A DNA stretch of 64,000 bases, from contig CAYGVS010000001.1 in NCBI GenBank assembly GCA_964353635.1, positions 20,337 through 84,336 of the forward strand, read 5' to 3'. Shown in pieces: positions 23,983-34,016 of this stretch. The first letter of the stretch is position 1. Every line of letters begins with the position of its first letter. A program made the translations under genes and the position numbers. Under the pieces are notes generated by a model. The model did no database searches and was not told the DNA's origin. It worked only from the letters and a program-made list of their open reading frames with translations. The stretch comes from JAPLVB01 sp964353635 (GTDB lineage Archaea > Aenigmatarchaeota > Aenigmatarchaeia > QMZP01).

Positions 23983-24843
23983 ATGGTATCTGAAAAGAAG
24001 AAAAGGGATGTGAAGGAAGCTGGGGAGCTCATAAGGCAGCACAGGGTGATTGGGCTCCTGGACATGCATAAGCTCCCTGCAAAGCAGCTCTATGAGATGA
24101 GGAAGAAGCTCAAAGGTCACGCCAGGATAAGGGTCCTGAAGAAGAGGGTGATAGGTATTACCCTCAAGGATTCCAAGCTGGATGGAATAGAGCAGCTCGC
24201 TGAGAGGATGCGAGGCGAGCCTGCAATGCTTTTCAGCAACGAGAATCCGTTCAAGCTTTCAGTCATGCTTAATGAGTCCAAGTCAACTGCGATGGCCAAG
24301 CCCGGCGACATTGCGCCACACGATATTGAAATTAAGGCAGGCCCGACCAGCCTTCCTGTTGGGCCAGCGATTGGCGAACTGCAGAGGCTGAAGATACCTG
24401 CAGGCGTGGAAGGCGACAAGATAGTGATTAAGAAGGACACTATTGTTGTGAAAGAAGGCGAGGCCATACAGAAGCCCATTGCCGAGGTGCTTGCAAAGCT
24501 GGGGATAGAGCCCATGGAGATAGGCCTCAACCTGATAGCTGTATGGGAGAAAGGCATAATCTACTCCAAGGACATACTCTCAATCCCACCCAGCAAATAC
24601 CTGGGCGACCTGAAGGCAGCCCACTTAATGGCTTTCAACCTTGCCTTCAACATCAACTATTACACAAAGGATAACGCTCCTCTATTCCTTTCAAAAGCGT
24701 ACAGGCAGGCGTTGGGCCTTGCGGAAAGAGCCGGGATAGTCACGAAAGAGACGCTTCCCAGCATCCTCGCAAAGGCAAAGGCCCAGCATGACGTCCTGGA
24801 AAGCAAAGTAAAAACAGAGGAGAAGGAGAATCCAAGTCAATGA
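23983..24843 (+). CDS. rpl10: Large ribosomal subunit protein uL10 (P0)
   Basis: 286 residues. N-terminal rRNA-binding domain (IGLLDMHKLPAKQLYEMRKK, then IRVLKK), the archaeal insertion domain (APHDIEIKAGPTSLPVGPAIGEL) and the C-terminal helices that carry L12 dimers. The usual archaeal ending with an acidic stretch and a GLGxLFG-type tail is absent; it stops at KENPSQ. L12 does have its tail. Confidence 0.95.
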   Translation: MVSEKKKRDVKEAGELIRQHRVIGLLDMHKLPAKQLYEMRKKLKGHARIRVLKKRVIGITLKDSKLDGIEQLAERMRGEPAMLFSNENPFKLSVMLNESKSTAMAKPGDIAPHDIEIKAGPTSLPVGPAIGELQRLKIPAGVEGDKIVIKKDTIVVKEGEAIQKPIAEVLAKLGIEPMEIGLNLIAVWEKGIIYSKDILSIPPSKYLGDLKAAHLMAFNLAFNINYYTKDNAPLFLSKAYRQALGLAERAGIVTKETLPSILAKAKAQHDVLESKVKTEEKENPSQ

Positions 24844-24850
24844 TTCGATT

Positions 24851-24884
24851 GAAGTAGACAGAGCCAAGAATAAATGTCTACTTC
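24851..24884 (+). promoter_or_regulatory. Hairpin between rpl10 and rpl12
   Basis: A perfect 10-bp stem, GAAGTAGACA (24851-24860) and TGTCTACTTC (24875-24884), with a 14-nt loop. It is followed by the strong ribosome-binding site GGAGGTG (24899-24905) of rpl12. It could be a processing or stability element that raises L12 output over L10, or an attenuator. Confidence 0.55.
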
Positions 24885-24910
24885 TTTCAAATAATCTCGG
24901 AGGTGCTAGT

Positions 24911-25216
24911 ATGGAAATGATATATGCGGCGCTTCTGCTTCACAGCGCAGGCCACAAGGTCGATGAGCAAAACCTCACAAAGGTCCTTGAGGCAGCCGGG
25001 GCAAAGCATGACCATGCAATGGTCAAGGCAGTCGCCTCGAGCCTAGAGGGAGTAAACATCGAGGATGCCATAAAGCAGGCAGCTTTCGTTGCCGCTGCTC
25101 CAGCATCCGCGCCGGCAGGTGAGGCAAAGGCTGAAAAGAAGGAAGAGAAGAAAGAGGAAGACACAGCAAAGAAGGCCGAGGAGGCCGCAGCCGGGTTGTC
25201 AAGCCTTTTCGGTTAA
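24911..25216 (+). CDS. rpl12: Ribosomal stalk protein L12 (P1)
   Basis: 101 residues. N-terminal dimerisation domain (MEMIYAALLLHSAGHKVDEQ), Ala-rich hinge, Lys/Glu-rich stretch, and the C-terminal GLSSLFG tail that recruits translation GTPases. Preceded by a near-perfect Shine-Dalgarno sequence. Last gene of the operon. Confidence 0.95.
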   Translation: MEMIYAALLLHSAGHKVDEQNLTKVLEAAGAKHDHAMVKAVASSLEGVNIEDAIKQAAFVAAAPASAPAGEAKAEKKEEKKEEDTAKKAEEAAAGLSSLFG

Positions 25217-25244
25217 GAATGAGCTTTGATTTTTTGGCTCATTC
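25217..25244 (+). terminator. Terminator-like hairpin after rpl12
   Basis: Stem GAATGAGC (25217-25224) and GCTCATTC (25237-25244) with a T-rich loop containing six T. It begins one base after the rpl12 stop and lies before a convergent gene. T-runs are the main archaeal termination signal, so the loop itself could do the work. Confidence 0.4.
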
Positions 25245-25267
25245 CGACTTCATGTGCAGCGATATTA

Positions 25268-28200
25268 TCATTTAGGTATTCGTGGAATTCTAGCCAGAAG
25301 ACAATCAATATTACAACCACCGCCATAATCTAAGAATGGCGAGCTTCCTTCACCAGCTTCTATTGCACCCAAGGCTGCTTGATCGCTTTGCCCAACAGCT
25401 GCAGTTCCAGTAGAACTTCCACCAACATACGCACCGGCTTGCGCTCCAAAAATGCTCATTGCAGAAAGGCAAGTATATCCGCCGTAAATCTGGCCGACCA
25501 TGTAAAGCATGTTGCCCATGCCGCTTGTAGAACCCGAGAGATCTTGGAAATTAGATGAAGAGCACAGTAATTTTTTCTGCGCTTCCAATTGCTTTATCTT
25601 GCCTTCTATGCTATCGAGCTTGTTAAGGGCGAACATGAGCCCGCAGCCGCCTATAAGTCCGGCAACTACTGCGGGCCACTCTAGTCCCAATTTACATAGA
25701 GTGATACAAGGCACATAATAATAAGGATTAGTACAATTATTCGTGCATGAAAGATAAGAGTACCAGAAATACAGTGAAAGCATGAAAAATACAATCGACA
25801 GCATAATGTACAGATCCCTTTCATGTCCTAGGCTGCTGAGCTCCGCATCCATGCTCTTCTGTTGCTCGATGCAGGACGCGAGAGCTGGGGTGTATACCCT
25901 TTCGATTGTGAATTTTTTCTCATCAAGGATACTCTTGGTTTCCTTGATGCCGTTATGCGTGTATGAGAGGACCGCTGAGAGTTGCAAGGTCCTTTCTTCC
26001 TTGCCCGGGGTTGTTTTTGGTATGCTATCAATAAGGAAATCGAACGAATAATTACCCGCATTGTGCTTAACAAGGTTGCTCAGCTTTATGAATTCTGCTG
26101 TGCTGTTTATCCTATAAGAGGCCTCTATCTCGAGGTCCGAGGGAGGGTTGGCTATCTCTAAATACAGCTTTGATGGAAGGAATTGGCAGTTTCCTCCCCT
26201 ATCGAATATGGTGCATTTGACGGTGGGCTCAGGTTCGATCCTAGTGATAGACAATTGTATGCTCGAGGTGGAGACGCACTCCCCGTTGGCGACCTTCCCT
26301 GTGTAGCATATGTACTCGCTCCCTTTGGCAAGGCAGCCGCAGTCCAGGCAGCAGTCCACGTAACTCTCCCCAATGGATTTCTCGCAAACAGCTTTGTTAC
26401 CGTAATCATCCCCGCACTTTGGAATGACGTCGATGACAACATCCGGTATCATGAAGGAATATTCTCCCGAGGCTACCTGTGAGCCGTTGTTGTATTTCAG
26501 TGTGAGGTTTATCCAGTTGGGTGTGATGGTTACCTGCTTTGTTAAGCTGTTGAAGAAGCGCGTGTTGCTGTAGTTTATCTCCGGCACAGTCGCCTGGCAC
26601 ATGAACATGAAGTATGGAGAAAGCTCATCGCTCGTCTCCCAGCATGACGGATAGCAGGGCACACCACTATTAGTCCTGTTGAAGACGCAGGATGCGGATA
26701 TCTTTGCGCCGCCGGGCTTTGTATTCGCATGGCCTGTTATGTTTATTATGTGCTCCACATACGTGCTGGTGAAAGAAGTTGTGCCGATGACATCCTTATC
26801 GATGACAGGATTTTCGATGCATGAGTCTCCTGGGGTGAAGAATTCCACGGTCTCAGTATTGCAGTGCTGGCCAGATGGGCAGCCGCAGTCATAGCAACAT
26901 GAAGCCTGGCTCTCATCAGGGTCGCATTTCTTGTCACCAGGCCAGTGCGAGCCAATGCTTATGGTTGGCGCAGATGCGCTGAAAACCTTCTGGATTGTGC
27001 CTGATGAGCCATTGCTATAGCTTGTTGAGACATTGACAGTGGGGAACAGGCTGTAGCTCTTGAGGGAGTCATATGCGGATATGGAGAATCCAATAGAGCA
27101 TGTGGAATTATATACAGAAGCGTCAGAGGAAGGGACTTTGGTGCAGGAAATCGAGCACGTGGAACTACACTCCACACCACTGACAATGCATTTGATTGAG
27201 CAGGACTGGCCTGAAGCAGAAAGGGTCGCAGGTGTATTGGTGATTTGGGCCATCAGGCTTGCAGAATCGCCTGTTGTATGCGTGTAAAACTGCAGCGGGC
27301 CGAGGGCTGTGATGTGCAGGTTGGAGCTTGAAGGGTCAGTTCTGCATAAGCTGTTCTCAGGTGAAGCCGCTGAATAATCGCAGTATCCTGTAGCACAGCT
27401 GCAGTCAGGGCAGCAGTTCGCGCTGCTTTCCTGCAATGACGATTCGCACACGCCGTTGCCGCACGTGTAAGAGCCTATGGTTATGTCAGGGAACAGGACG
27501 GATATGGATTTTGAGGTGGTTGCCTTCCCATTAGGGTATGTTATCGAGAAATTGATGTAGTTCGGGCCATACTTGAATGTGCCCGCAGAGCATCCTGAGA
27601 CCACAGGCACGGTTATGGGGCAGCTGTAAATGTGGTTCGTTGAAGAGTTGCCGATGCATGATGTAGGCTGGTAGGGGTTTGAGCCGAGCCTGTACCTTAT
27701 TGAGCTTACTGACATCCCTGTCGGAGGGTTGTTTATCCTGACTGGTATGTACAGCGTGTGCTGCTGGTAACAGTTGCTCACCTTGGTCACAGGCGTCCCG
27801 TAAAGGGAGAGGGATATGCCTGCGTTCTGCCTGCAGCCTCCAGAGGCATCGCAATAATAGCTGGTTTGGCAGGCGCAGTCGATGCAGCAGTTCGCCTGGC
27901 TCTCTCCCTTATCAGTTTCGCAATTATTGTTGCCACATATGTAGCCGGGATTAAGATTGAGCACTATCGGATTGAAGGTCTGCCCAGAGCTCGGCAGGAC
28001 GAATGCATAATCCTTTTCTATTTTAGTGAGCGTGTTTTGGGGGACCTCTGACGACGAGAATTGTCCGGTCTCTATCTCCTGGGCGCCTGCCTGCAGCTCG
28101 TACAGGATGTTAGCTCCGGAAAACACTACACTGGTGACCCACTGCGGATTGAAGGGTATCATCTTGTTGGTGGATATGAAACTCTTTATCAGGTTAACAT

Positions 28201-28714
28201 CCCCCAGATTTTTTGCATTTACCGATATCTCATCCGAAGGGTTAAGCCTTGGTATGAAAGTTGACGAGTCCGGCCTTTCGATGGTGTACCAGAAGCCTGA
28301 CCAGAAAGCGGAAGCGCTCCTGGCCTGGACCAGTATTAGAAGATTGGCTTTCTGGGGGTATCCTGTGCTTGTGTCAGACAGGGAAGACCACTGGTATGAA
28401 GCGGTCGTGCCGCTTAGCTTGTCTGCAGCAACGGATTGCATGCAGGCTGAAGGAGAAAGGCCACGGCATTTGTATACAATAACCTTGTCAATCTGGATTC
28501 CGCTGGTTCCTGCCACGTTCAATGTGACCGCAAGAGAGGCGTCAGTGACAAAGCTCACGGAAACAAGGGATTCAGGCGAATACTGGACAGAATTCTGCTG
28601 CGGCGCTCCGCCGAAATAGACCTTGACATTGGTGGCAGAGGCGAAAGATATGGAGAATACAAGGTAGGAGGTGAAGATTGCGAACACCTCGATTGCAAGG
28701 ATTTTATAGTTCAT
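25268..28714 (-). CDS. Giant Cys-rich membrane/surface protein
   Basis: 1148 residues from ATG 28714, which overlaps the previous stop as ATGA and follows GGGGGTGAT; ATG 28720 is possible. A signal helix (ILAIEVFAIFTSYLVFSISF) leads to an exported region with beta-rich segments and at least four repeated Cys modules of the type CGNGVCESSLQESSANCC...DC.C, each followed by a domain of about 130-150 residues. Near the C-terminus come membrane helices (LYIMLSIVFFMLSLYFWYSY and VVAGLIGGCGLMFAL) and a short Gly-rich tail. Function unknown; the module is common in surface proteins of small archaea. Translationally coupled to the pilin-like gene upstream. Confidence 0.8.
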   Translation of the reverse strand: MNYKILAIEVFAIFTSYLVFSISFASATNVKVYFGGAPQQNSVQYSPESLVSVSFVTDASLAVTLNVAGTSGIQIDKVIVYKCRGLSPSACMQSVAADKLSGTTASYQWSSLSDTSTGYPQKANLLILVQARSASAFWSGFWYTIERPDSSTFIPRLNPSDEISVNAKNLGDVNLIKSFISTNKMIPFNPQWVTSVVFSGANILYELQAGAQEIETGQFSSSEVPQNTLTKIEKDYAFVLPSSGQTFNPIVLNLNPGYICGNNNCETDKGESQANCCIDCACQTSYYCDASGGCRQNAGISLSLYGTPVTKVSNCYQQHTLYIPVRINNPPTGMSVSSIRYRLGSNPYQPTSCIGNSSTNHIYSCPITVPVVSGCSAGTFKYGPNYINFSITYPNGKATTSKSISVLFPDITIGSYTCGNGVCESSLQESSANCCPDCSCATGYCDYSAASPENSLCRTDPSSSNLHITALGPLQFYTHTTGDSASLMAQITNTPATLSASGQSCSIKCIVSGVECSSTCSISCTKVPSSDASVYNSTCSIGFSISAYDSLKSYSLFPTVNVSTSYSNGSSGTIQKVFSASAPTISIGSHWPGDKKCDPDESQASCCYDCGCPSGQHCNTETVEFFTPGDSCIENPVIDKDVIGTTSFTSTYVEHIINITGHANTKPGGAKISASCVFNRTNSGVPCYPSCWETSDELSPYFMFMCQATVPEINYSNTRFFNSLTKQVTITPNWINLTLKYNNGSQVASGEYSFMIPDVVIDVIPKCGDDYGNKAVCEKSIGESYVDCCLDCGCLAKGSEYICYTGKVANGECVSTSSIQLSITRIEPEPTVKCTIFDRGGNCQFLPSKLYLEIANPPSDLEIEASYRINSTAEFIKLSNLVKHNAGNYSFDFLIDSIPKTTPGKEERTLQLSAVLSYTHNGIKETKSILDEKKFTIERVYTPALASCIEQQKSMDAELSSLGHERDLYIMLSIVFFMLSLYFWYSYLSCTNNCTNPYYYVPCITLCKLGLEWPAVVAGLIGGCGLMFALNKLDSIEGKIKQLEAQKKLLCSSSNFQDLSGSTSGMGNMLYMVGQIYGGYTCLSAMSIFGAQAGAYVGGSSTGTAAVGQSDQAALGAIEAGEGSSPFLDYGGGCNIDCLLARIPRIPK

Positions 28715-31011
28715 TGGCATATCACCCCCATCTTGCATTTCTGCAGTATGGTATTCTTTATCGAATCCATAGAAGCGCAGCATACATCGCAGCTTACAGG
28801 ATAGGGGTCATTGCATGACTGTCCACAACCTGTAGGATAAGCTGATCCTGAGGGGCAGGTGCAGAATGCGCTGGTGATATCGCTCGGCTGCATGCAGCTT
28901 AGGCTTTCCATGATGCTCTTCATTCCGCTGCATGTGCATGAAGCCAATATACTGGATTTAGGCTCGCTCTCGCTAACAGCTTGAATCTGGCAGCCATTCT
29001 CCAGCTTGTCAGCAAGGCATGCCTTGAGGGACGGAGATAGTTGGTAATCGGGGGTCGGCGCCTGCGGAATGTTGAAATATACATCCTTGCTGTAGCCCAA
29101 GTTGAAGTATGTCAAAAATCCTCCTGCCTCTTTCATGGTATTGATGTTTGTCATCGTGCCATTGACGCGATAGCTGCCGGTCGGGATGTATTCCACACTA
29201 ACGCTTTCTGCATTGCCTTTCATGCAGGCAGCTGCGCAGGCAGAGCAGCTTGCAAGGTCATTAGAGGAGCTGCATGCCTTGCATTCAGCGGTTTGCTGGC
29301 AGCTCGGATCGATTTTGCTTTGGTCAATGTTGGAAATCACATAATTCCTGCCACTGCCCTCGAACCCTATCTGGCTGTAATCATTCGCATTCTCCACAAT
29401 ACAGTTTGTCACTTTGATACTGCCAGGGTCGCATTGACTTTCAGTCGTGATATCGCACACTTTGGGGGAGATTTGGGATGAGCCTGTCATGGGATTAGTG
29501 ACAGTGCATGTTTCTGTGATAGAGACCTTCCTGAAATGGGCATTGAACGGAGGGATGTAATGCAAGGAGTACGTCCCGTTTATTGCAGATGAGGAGACGT
29601 TCTGGTCAAAGAAATCATAGCTGGAGTTCTTGAAAATCATAAGCTCATTCAACCCGCATTTTATCTGGCCTTTCAGCTTGCCTGAAGGCCCGGTCTTGCC
29701 CAGCCAGCAGCCTCCGTATGTCACGACAGCTCCTTCCAGAGGTTTGCTCATCTCGTCCACTACCTCTATATCCGCGGAGCATCCAAGATTCTCGCACGAG
29801 GCCTGGCCAAGCTGGATATCTTCGCACTTCCCGGGTATCATCTTGACGACATTCTTTTTCTCTTTCTCTACGACAACCTGTTCGTTCGTTGGTGCGTAAT
29901 CAACGAAAACCATTGAGGCAAAATTGAAGTAATGACCCGAAGGCTGATCCTTTACCCTTACGATCACAGGATAGGATATGGAATAGCCTTTGCTGTATGT
30001 CGAGATGCATTTGGAAGCGGTCCAGAAGATGCTTGTGTAAGCAGGGTTGGTGTTTGTTATCAGAACAGGCTCCGCAACTTCGAACGCGAAGCCGTCAGGG
30101 AGCTTCATTTCTGGCTCGAGGTCCAGGTAATCATTCTTCAGGATCTCATTCGTCCCGGACCGTATGGCAAAGACCTTCGGCTTCGAAGGGTCTACAGGCA
30201 TGCTCTTCCACCACAGGACCTGGGTGGTGACATAGTCTGCAATCTCCCTGAGGTATGCAGACACCTGGTCAGGCGACCTGTATATAGTCTTGCCGCAGCT
30301 TATCAGGACGCCGCCTGTCGGGAGCTTTGGATAGCCGTCATCAGCATCCTTTGACATGTAGACAGACGCGGTTGTGAATACCTCAAGGAACCTCTTCGAG
30401 GCCTGCGAGCCGGAGAAATCCTTTGCGAAATCATAAATCTCGCCAAGCTTTGTGTCAACCGAAGTCTTGTACGGATACAGCGGGCTCTGCATCGCGTATC
30501 CGTAGACCTTAGTCGGAAGGCTCACTGTTATGTCCACCTTTTTCGGATTGCTCAATATGTTGGCTGTCACTGTAAGGTTGGCAACGTTAAAGCTCACGTT
30601 CTTGTAGCCGCCTGAAATCTCATCCAGATGCTCTACTATGTAATTCTTAAGGGCGAGCTCAAACCATTTAGTGATGTCGCTCTTGGATGGCGATGCATCA
30701 TTCTCGCAAAGCGTCCAGAACGGAACGCCCTGCCCCATGAACACGGTGAATTCTGGATAGCTGTAATCGCCCGGGCCAAGGATTTCCTCAGTGGGATAAC
30801 CTCCATGCTCCTCCATGACCCCAAGCGTCTTGTCAGCGCCCTTCCTCACCATGGATATGAAAGACTGCTGTATCTGGGTCTGTTCCGAGTAGACGCTCTC
30901 GGGTATGCTGGAAGTTCCAGGCCTTGGCTGCGAGAAATAGTATATAGCAACCAGTGCGAGAAGAATTACTCCCACAATCACAATGAATTCCGCTTGAGCC
31001 TTCTTAACCAT
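28711..31011 (-). CDS. Large exported protein with pilin-like N-terminus
   Basis: 766 residues. The start MVKKAQAEFIVIVGVILLALV has a basic residue pair, A-Q-x-E-F and a hydrophobic helix, close to the class III (archaeal type IV pilin-like) signal processed by EppA/PibD-type peptidases. The body is long, with an Ig-like stretch near the middle (DIEVVDEMSKPLEGAVVTYG) and a Cys-rich second half (CKACSSSNDLASCSACAAAC, then CTCPSG and CCASMDS). It is much larger than a structural pilin, so it is more likely a pilus-associated or cell-surface protein. Operon partner of the giant Cys-rich protein. Confidence 0.75.
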   Translation of the reverse strand: MVKKAQAEFIVIVGVILLALVAIYYFSQPRPGTSSIPESVYSEQTQIQQSFISMVRKGADKTLGVMEEHGGYPTEEILGPGDYSYPEFTVFMGQGVPFWTLCENDASPSKSDITKWFELALKNYIVEHLDEISGGYKNVSFNVANLTVTANILSNPKKVDITVSLPTKVYGYAMQSPLYPYKTSVDTKLGEIYDFAKDFSGSQASKRFLEVFTTASVYMSKDADDGYPKLPTGGVLISCGKTIYRSPDQVSAYLREIADYVTTQVLWWKSMPVDPSKPKVFAIRSGTNEILKNDYLDLEPEMKLPDGFAFEVAEPVLITNTNPAYTSIFWTASKCISTYSKGYSISYPVIVRVKDQPSGHYFNFASMVFVDYAPTNEQVVVEKEKKNVVKMIPGKCEDIQLGQASCENLGCSADIEVVDEMSKPLEGAVVTYGGCWLGKTGPSGKLKGQIKCGLNELMIFKNSSYDFFDQNVSSSAINGTYSLHYIPPFNAHFRKVSITETCTVTNPMTGSSQISPKVCDITTESQCDPGSIKVTNCIVENANDYSQIGFEGSGRNYVISNIDQSKIDPSCQQTAECKACSSSNDLASCSACAAACMKGNAESVSVEYIPTGSYRVNGTMTNINTMKEAGGFLTYFNLGYSKDVYFNIPQAPTPDYQLSPSLKACLADKLENGCQIQAVSESEPKSSILASCTCSGMKSIMESLSCMQPSDITSAFCTCPSGSAYPTGCGQSCNDPYPVSCDVCCASMDSIKNTILQKCKMGVICQ

Positions 31012-31097
31012 CCTGTCAACACCAGCCAGCTAATGCCTACTTATAATATTATCAAAACCATATAATATATCTCATAAAGCAGGAAGCGGATGCCATT

Positions 31098-34016
31098 ATG
31101 TTCACCAAGGAGAGCCTAAGGAAGCAGTTCGCGAAGGACTGGAAGAAGCACTACCAGACAGAGATATTCAGGGAGAAGGGATTCATCCGAAAGACATGCC
31201 CCAGATGCAGCAAGAGCTTCTGGACTCTAGACCCGGAGCGTGAGGTCTGTGGTGACCCTCCATGCGAGAACTATGGCTTCATAGGCAAACCCATAGCGAA
31301 GCACAAGTGGGATTACATTCAGACATGGAAGGAGTTCGAGTCCTTCTTCAGGAAGAACGGCCACGCATCCATCCCTAGGTACCCTGTGATTGACAGATGG
31401 AGGCCTGATTTGTTCTTCACCATCGCATCCATCCAGGATTTCCAGAGGATTGACCAGGGCAACATGGTCTGGGAGTATCCCGCTGAATCTCTTGTCGTCC
31501 CGCAGGTCTGCCTGAGATTCCCTGACATCCCGAATATAGGTGTCACAGGAAGGCACTTCAGCTCCTTCATAATGTCCGGTCAGCACTCTTTCGGAGGCTA
31601 CTGGAAGGACAGGTGCCTGCAGCTGAATTTCGAATTCCTTTCAAGCGTCATGGGCATACCCGAGAAGGAGCTTACGTACGCAGAGGATATCTGGGCGATG
31701 CCTGACTTCTCAGGCTTTGGGCCCTGCATAGAGACTTTCTCCCGCGGGCTAGAACTAGTGAATTCTGTCTTCACTGAATTCACTAAGAAAGGGAATTCCT
31801 ATGAGGAGCTTCCGCTCAAGGTGATAGATGTCGGCTGGGGGCATGAAAGGCTGGCATGGTTCTCCAACGGGACGCACACGGCCTATGATGTTGCTTTCGG
31901 CCCTGTGATTAAGTGGATGAAATCAAAGTCAGGGCTGAAGGAAAGCGACCTCTTCGACAGGTATTCAGTGATAGCCGGCAGCCTCAACTTTGACGAAATG
32001 AAGGATTCCAGGAAGGTCAGAGAGGAGATAGCAAAGCAGCTTGGAGTGAACGTGAAAGAGCTGAATGATGTGATAGAGCCCATGCAGGCCCTTTATGCAA
32101 TAGCAGACCACGCCAAGACCCTACTTTTCGCAGTATCAGACGGAGGAATTCCATCGAACGTAGGAGGCGGCTACAACCTCCGGGTGCTGCTCAGGCGCTC
32201 ATTGTCCTTCCTTAAGGAGTTCGGATTCAGCTTCACGCTTGAGGAAATCGCAGAGCAGCATGCCAGGCACCTGAAGCCCCTGTTCCCCGAGCTCAAGGAA
32301 GGCATGCCTTCACTCTTAAAAATTCTTGACGTCGAGAAGTCCAGGTATGAGAAGACCCTGGAGAGGGCTGCACAGCTGATACAGAAAGAGGCGAAAAGGG
32401 GCAGTCTGACAGACGAGACCCTCATAAGGCTCTACACATCCAACGGCATAACCCCAGAGCTGATAGAGAAGGTCGCTTCATCCCAGAAGCTTCAGATATC
32501 GGTTCCAGAGGATTTCTACTCAAGGCTCACTGAGGCCCACCTCATGGGCAAGAAGGAGGAGGATAAGGGGCTCAGGCTGGACATTTCAGGGACAGAGAAG
32601 ACGCAGGCAGTCTACTATGAGAATCCCTACCAGACAGGGCTTGACGCAAGAGTCCTGAAGACCGTCAAGTCAAAGAGCGATACCTGGATGATTCTGGACA
32701 GGACGGTATTCTACCCAGAAGGAGGGGGCCAGCCCGGGGACACGGGACACTTCACTTGCAAAGGCAAGAAATTCCAGATAATGGACACGCAAAAGATAGG
32801 CGATGTCATACTTCACAAGGTGCAGTCCTCCCCAAAGCCTGGGGAATCCATAAGCCTGGAGATTGACTGGGACAGAAGGCACATGCTTATGAGGATGCAC
32901 ACAGCCACACATATAGTCGCAGGGGCTGCCAGGAAAGTGCTTGGCAAGCACATTTGGCAGGCCGGAACAAGGAAAGGGATTGAATCCACAAGGCTGGACC
33001 TCACGCATTTCCAGCCATTCTCTAAGGACGAGATAAAAAGCATTGAGAAGCTGGCCAATGACATCGTTAAGAGGTCCCTGAAGGTTAACACTGCTTTCAT
33101 GCCAAGGGGGGAGGCTGAATCAAGATACGGGTTTGTGCTTTACCAGGGAGGAGCCTCTCCCGGAAAGACAGTGAGGGTCGTGAACGTTAGCGAGGGCTTT
33201 GACGCAGAGGCCTGCGCAGGGACCCATGTGAAGAGCACGGGCGAGATAGAATCCATCAAGATAATCAGGACGGAAAGGATCCAGGACGGGGTGAACAGGC
33301 TGGAATTCACATGCGGAAAAGGCGTGCTGGACTTCCAGAGCCGCCAGGAGAAGCTGTTCCTTGAGGCTGAGCGCAAGATAAAATCGCTGGAGTTCCTAGA
33401 AAACGCCAGCGTTGAGAAAAAAGATGCAGAAGCTGAGATTCAGGAGTCTGCAAGGGTTTTTTCTGTTGACGCTGAAAGCCTTGCAAAGACCATAGAGAGG
33501 TTCGGCAGGGAGATCCGCTCCAATCAGGATGAGATAAACAGCATCAGGGAGCGGTTGGGAGAACCCAAGCTGCTCCTTTTGCAGGAGGAGGAAATCAAAC
33601 CAATGCTTTCAAAACCAGGGAGAACGCTCGGAGAGCTTTCCAGGACAGTCTTCTCTGTCTGGAAGGAGCAGAAAAGGGCAATTGAAAAGCTCAGGGAAAG
33701 CTTCTCCAAGGCAGAAGGAAAGACGCTGATAGGAAAAGCCAGGGGAGAGCAGATATTCGAGATAGTCCCTGGGGAGAGGAAGACCCTAATAGAGATAGCC
33801 AGCGGCATCCTCTCAGAAAAGCCAGGCATCACTGTTGTCCTGGCCAACCAGGGCGGCGACATAATAGCCATGAGCAAGAAGCAGGATGCAGGAAAGCTCA
33901 TAAGGGAGATATGCCAGAAGGCCGGAGGCTCTGGAGGAGGAAGCGCTCAGCTCGGACAGGGGAAAGCCGACCTCTCAAAACTGCTTAAGCTCAAAGAGTT
34001 CAAAACTCCCTCATGA
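31098..34016 (+). CDS. alaS: Alanyl-tRNA synthetase (archaeal type)
   Basis: 972 residues, long as usual for archaea. N-terminal zinc-like module (CPRCSKSF, CGDPPCENYG), class II core (RYPVIDRWRPDLFFTIASI, then GSLNFDEMKDS), editing domain with HTATH and CAGTH (the zinc ligands that clear Ser/Gly), coiled coil, and a C-Ala domain with a GGSGGGS stretch near the end. The last 17 bp overlap the convergent thioredoxin-like gene. Confidence 0.96.
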   Translation: MFTKESLRKQFAKDWKKHYQTEIFREKGFIRKTCPRCSKSFWTLDPEREVCGDPPCENYGFIGKPIAKHKWDYIQTWKEFESFFRKNGHASIPRYPVIDRWRPDLFFTIASIQDFQRIDQGNMVWEYPAESLVVPQVCLRFPDIPNIGVTGRHFSSFIMSGQHSFGGYWKDRCLQLNFEFLSSVMGIPEKELTYAEDIWAMPDFSGFGPCIETFSRGLELVNSVFTEFTKKGNSYEELPLKVIDVGWGHERLAWFSNGTHTAYDVAFGPVIKWMKSKSGLKESDLFDRYSVIAGSLNFDEMKDSRKVREEIAKQLGVNVKELNDVIEPMQALYAIADHAKTLLFAVSDGGIPSNVGGGYNLRVLLRRSLSFLKEFGFSFTLEEIAEQHARHLKPLFPELKEGMPSLLKILDVEKSRYEKTLERAAQLIQKEAKRGSLTDETLIRLYTSNGITPELIEKVASSQKLQISVPEDFYSRLTEAHLMGKKEEDKGLRLDISGTEKTQAVYYENPYQTGLDARVLKTVKSKSDTWMILDRTVFYPEGGGQPGDTGHFTCKGKKFQIMDTQKIGDVILHKVQSSPKPGESISLEIDWDRRHMLMRMHTATHIVAGAARKVLGKHIWQAGTRKGIESTRLDLTHFQPFSKDEIKSIEKLANDIVKRSLKVNTAFMPRGEAESRYGFVLYQGGASPGKTVRVVNVSEGFDAEACAGTHVKSTGEIESIKIIRTERIQDGVNRLEFTCGKGVLDFQSRQEKLFLEAERKIKSLEFLENASVEKKDAEAEIQESARVFSVDAESLAKTIERFGREIRSNQDEINSIRERLGEPKLLLLQEEEIKPMLSKPGRTLGELSRTVFSVWKEQKRAIEKLRESFSKAEGKTLIGKARGEQIFEIVPGERKTLIEIASGILSEKPGITVVLANQGGDIIAMSKKQDAGKLIREICQKAGGSGGGSAQLGQGKADLSKLLKLKEFKTPS

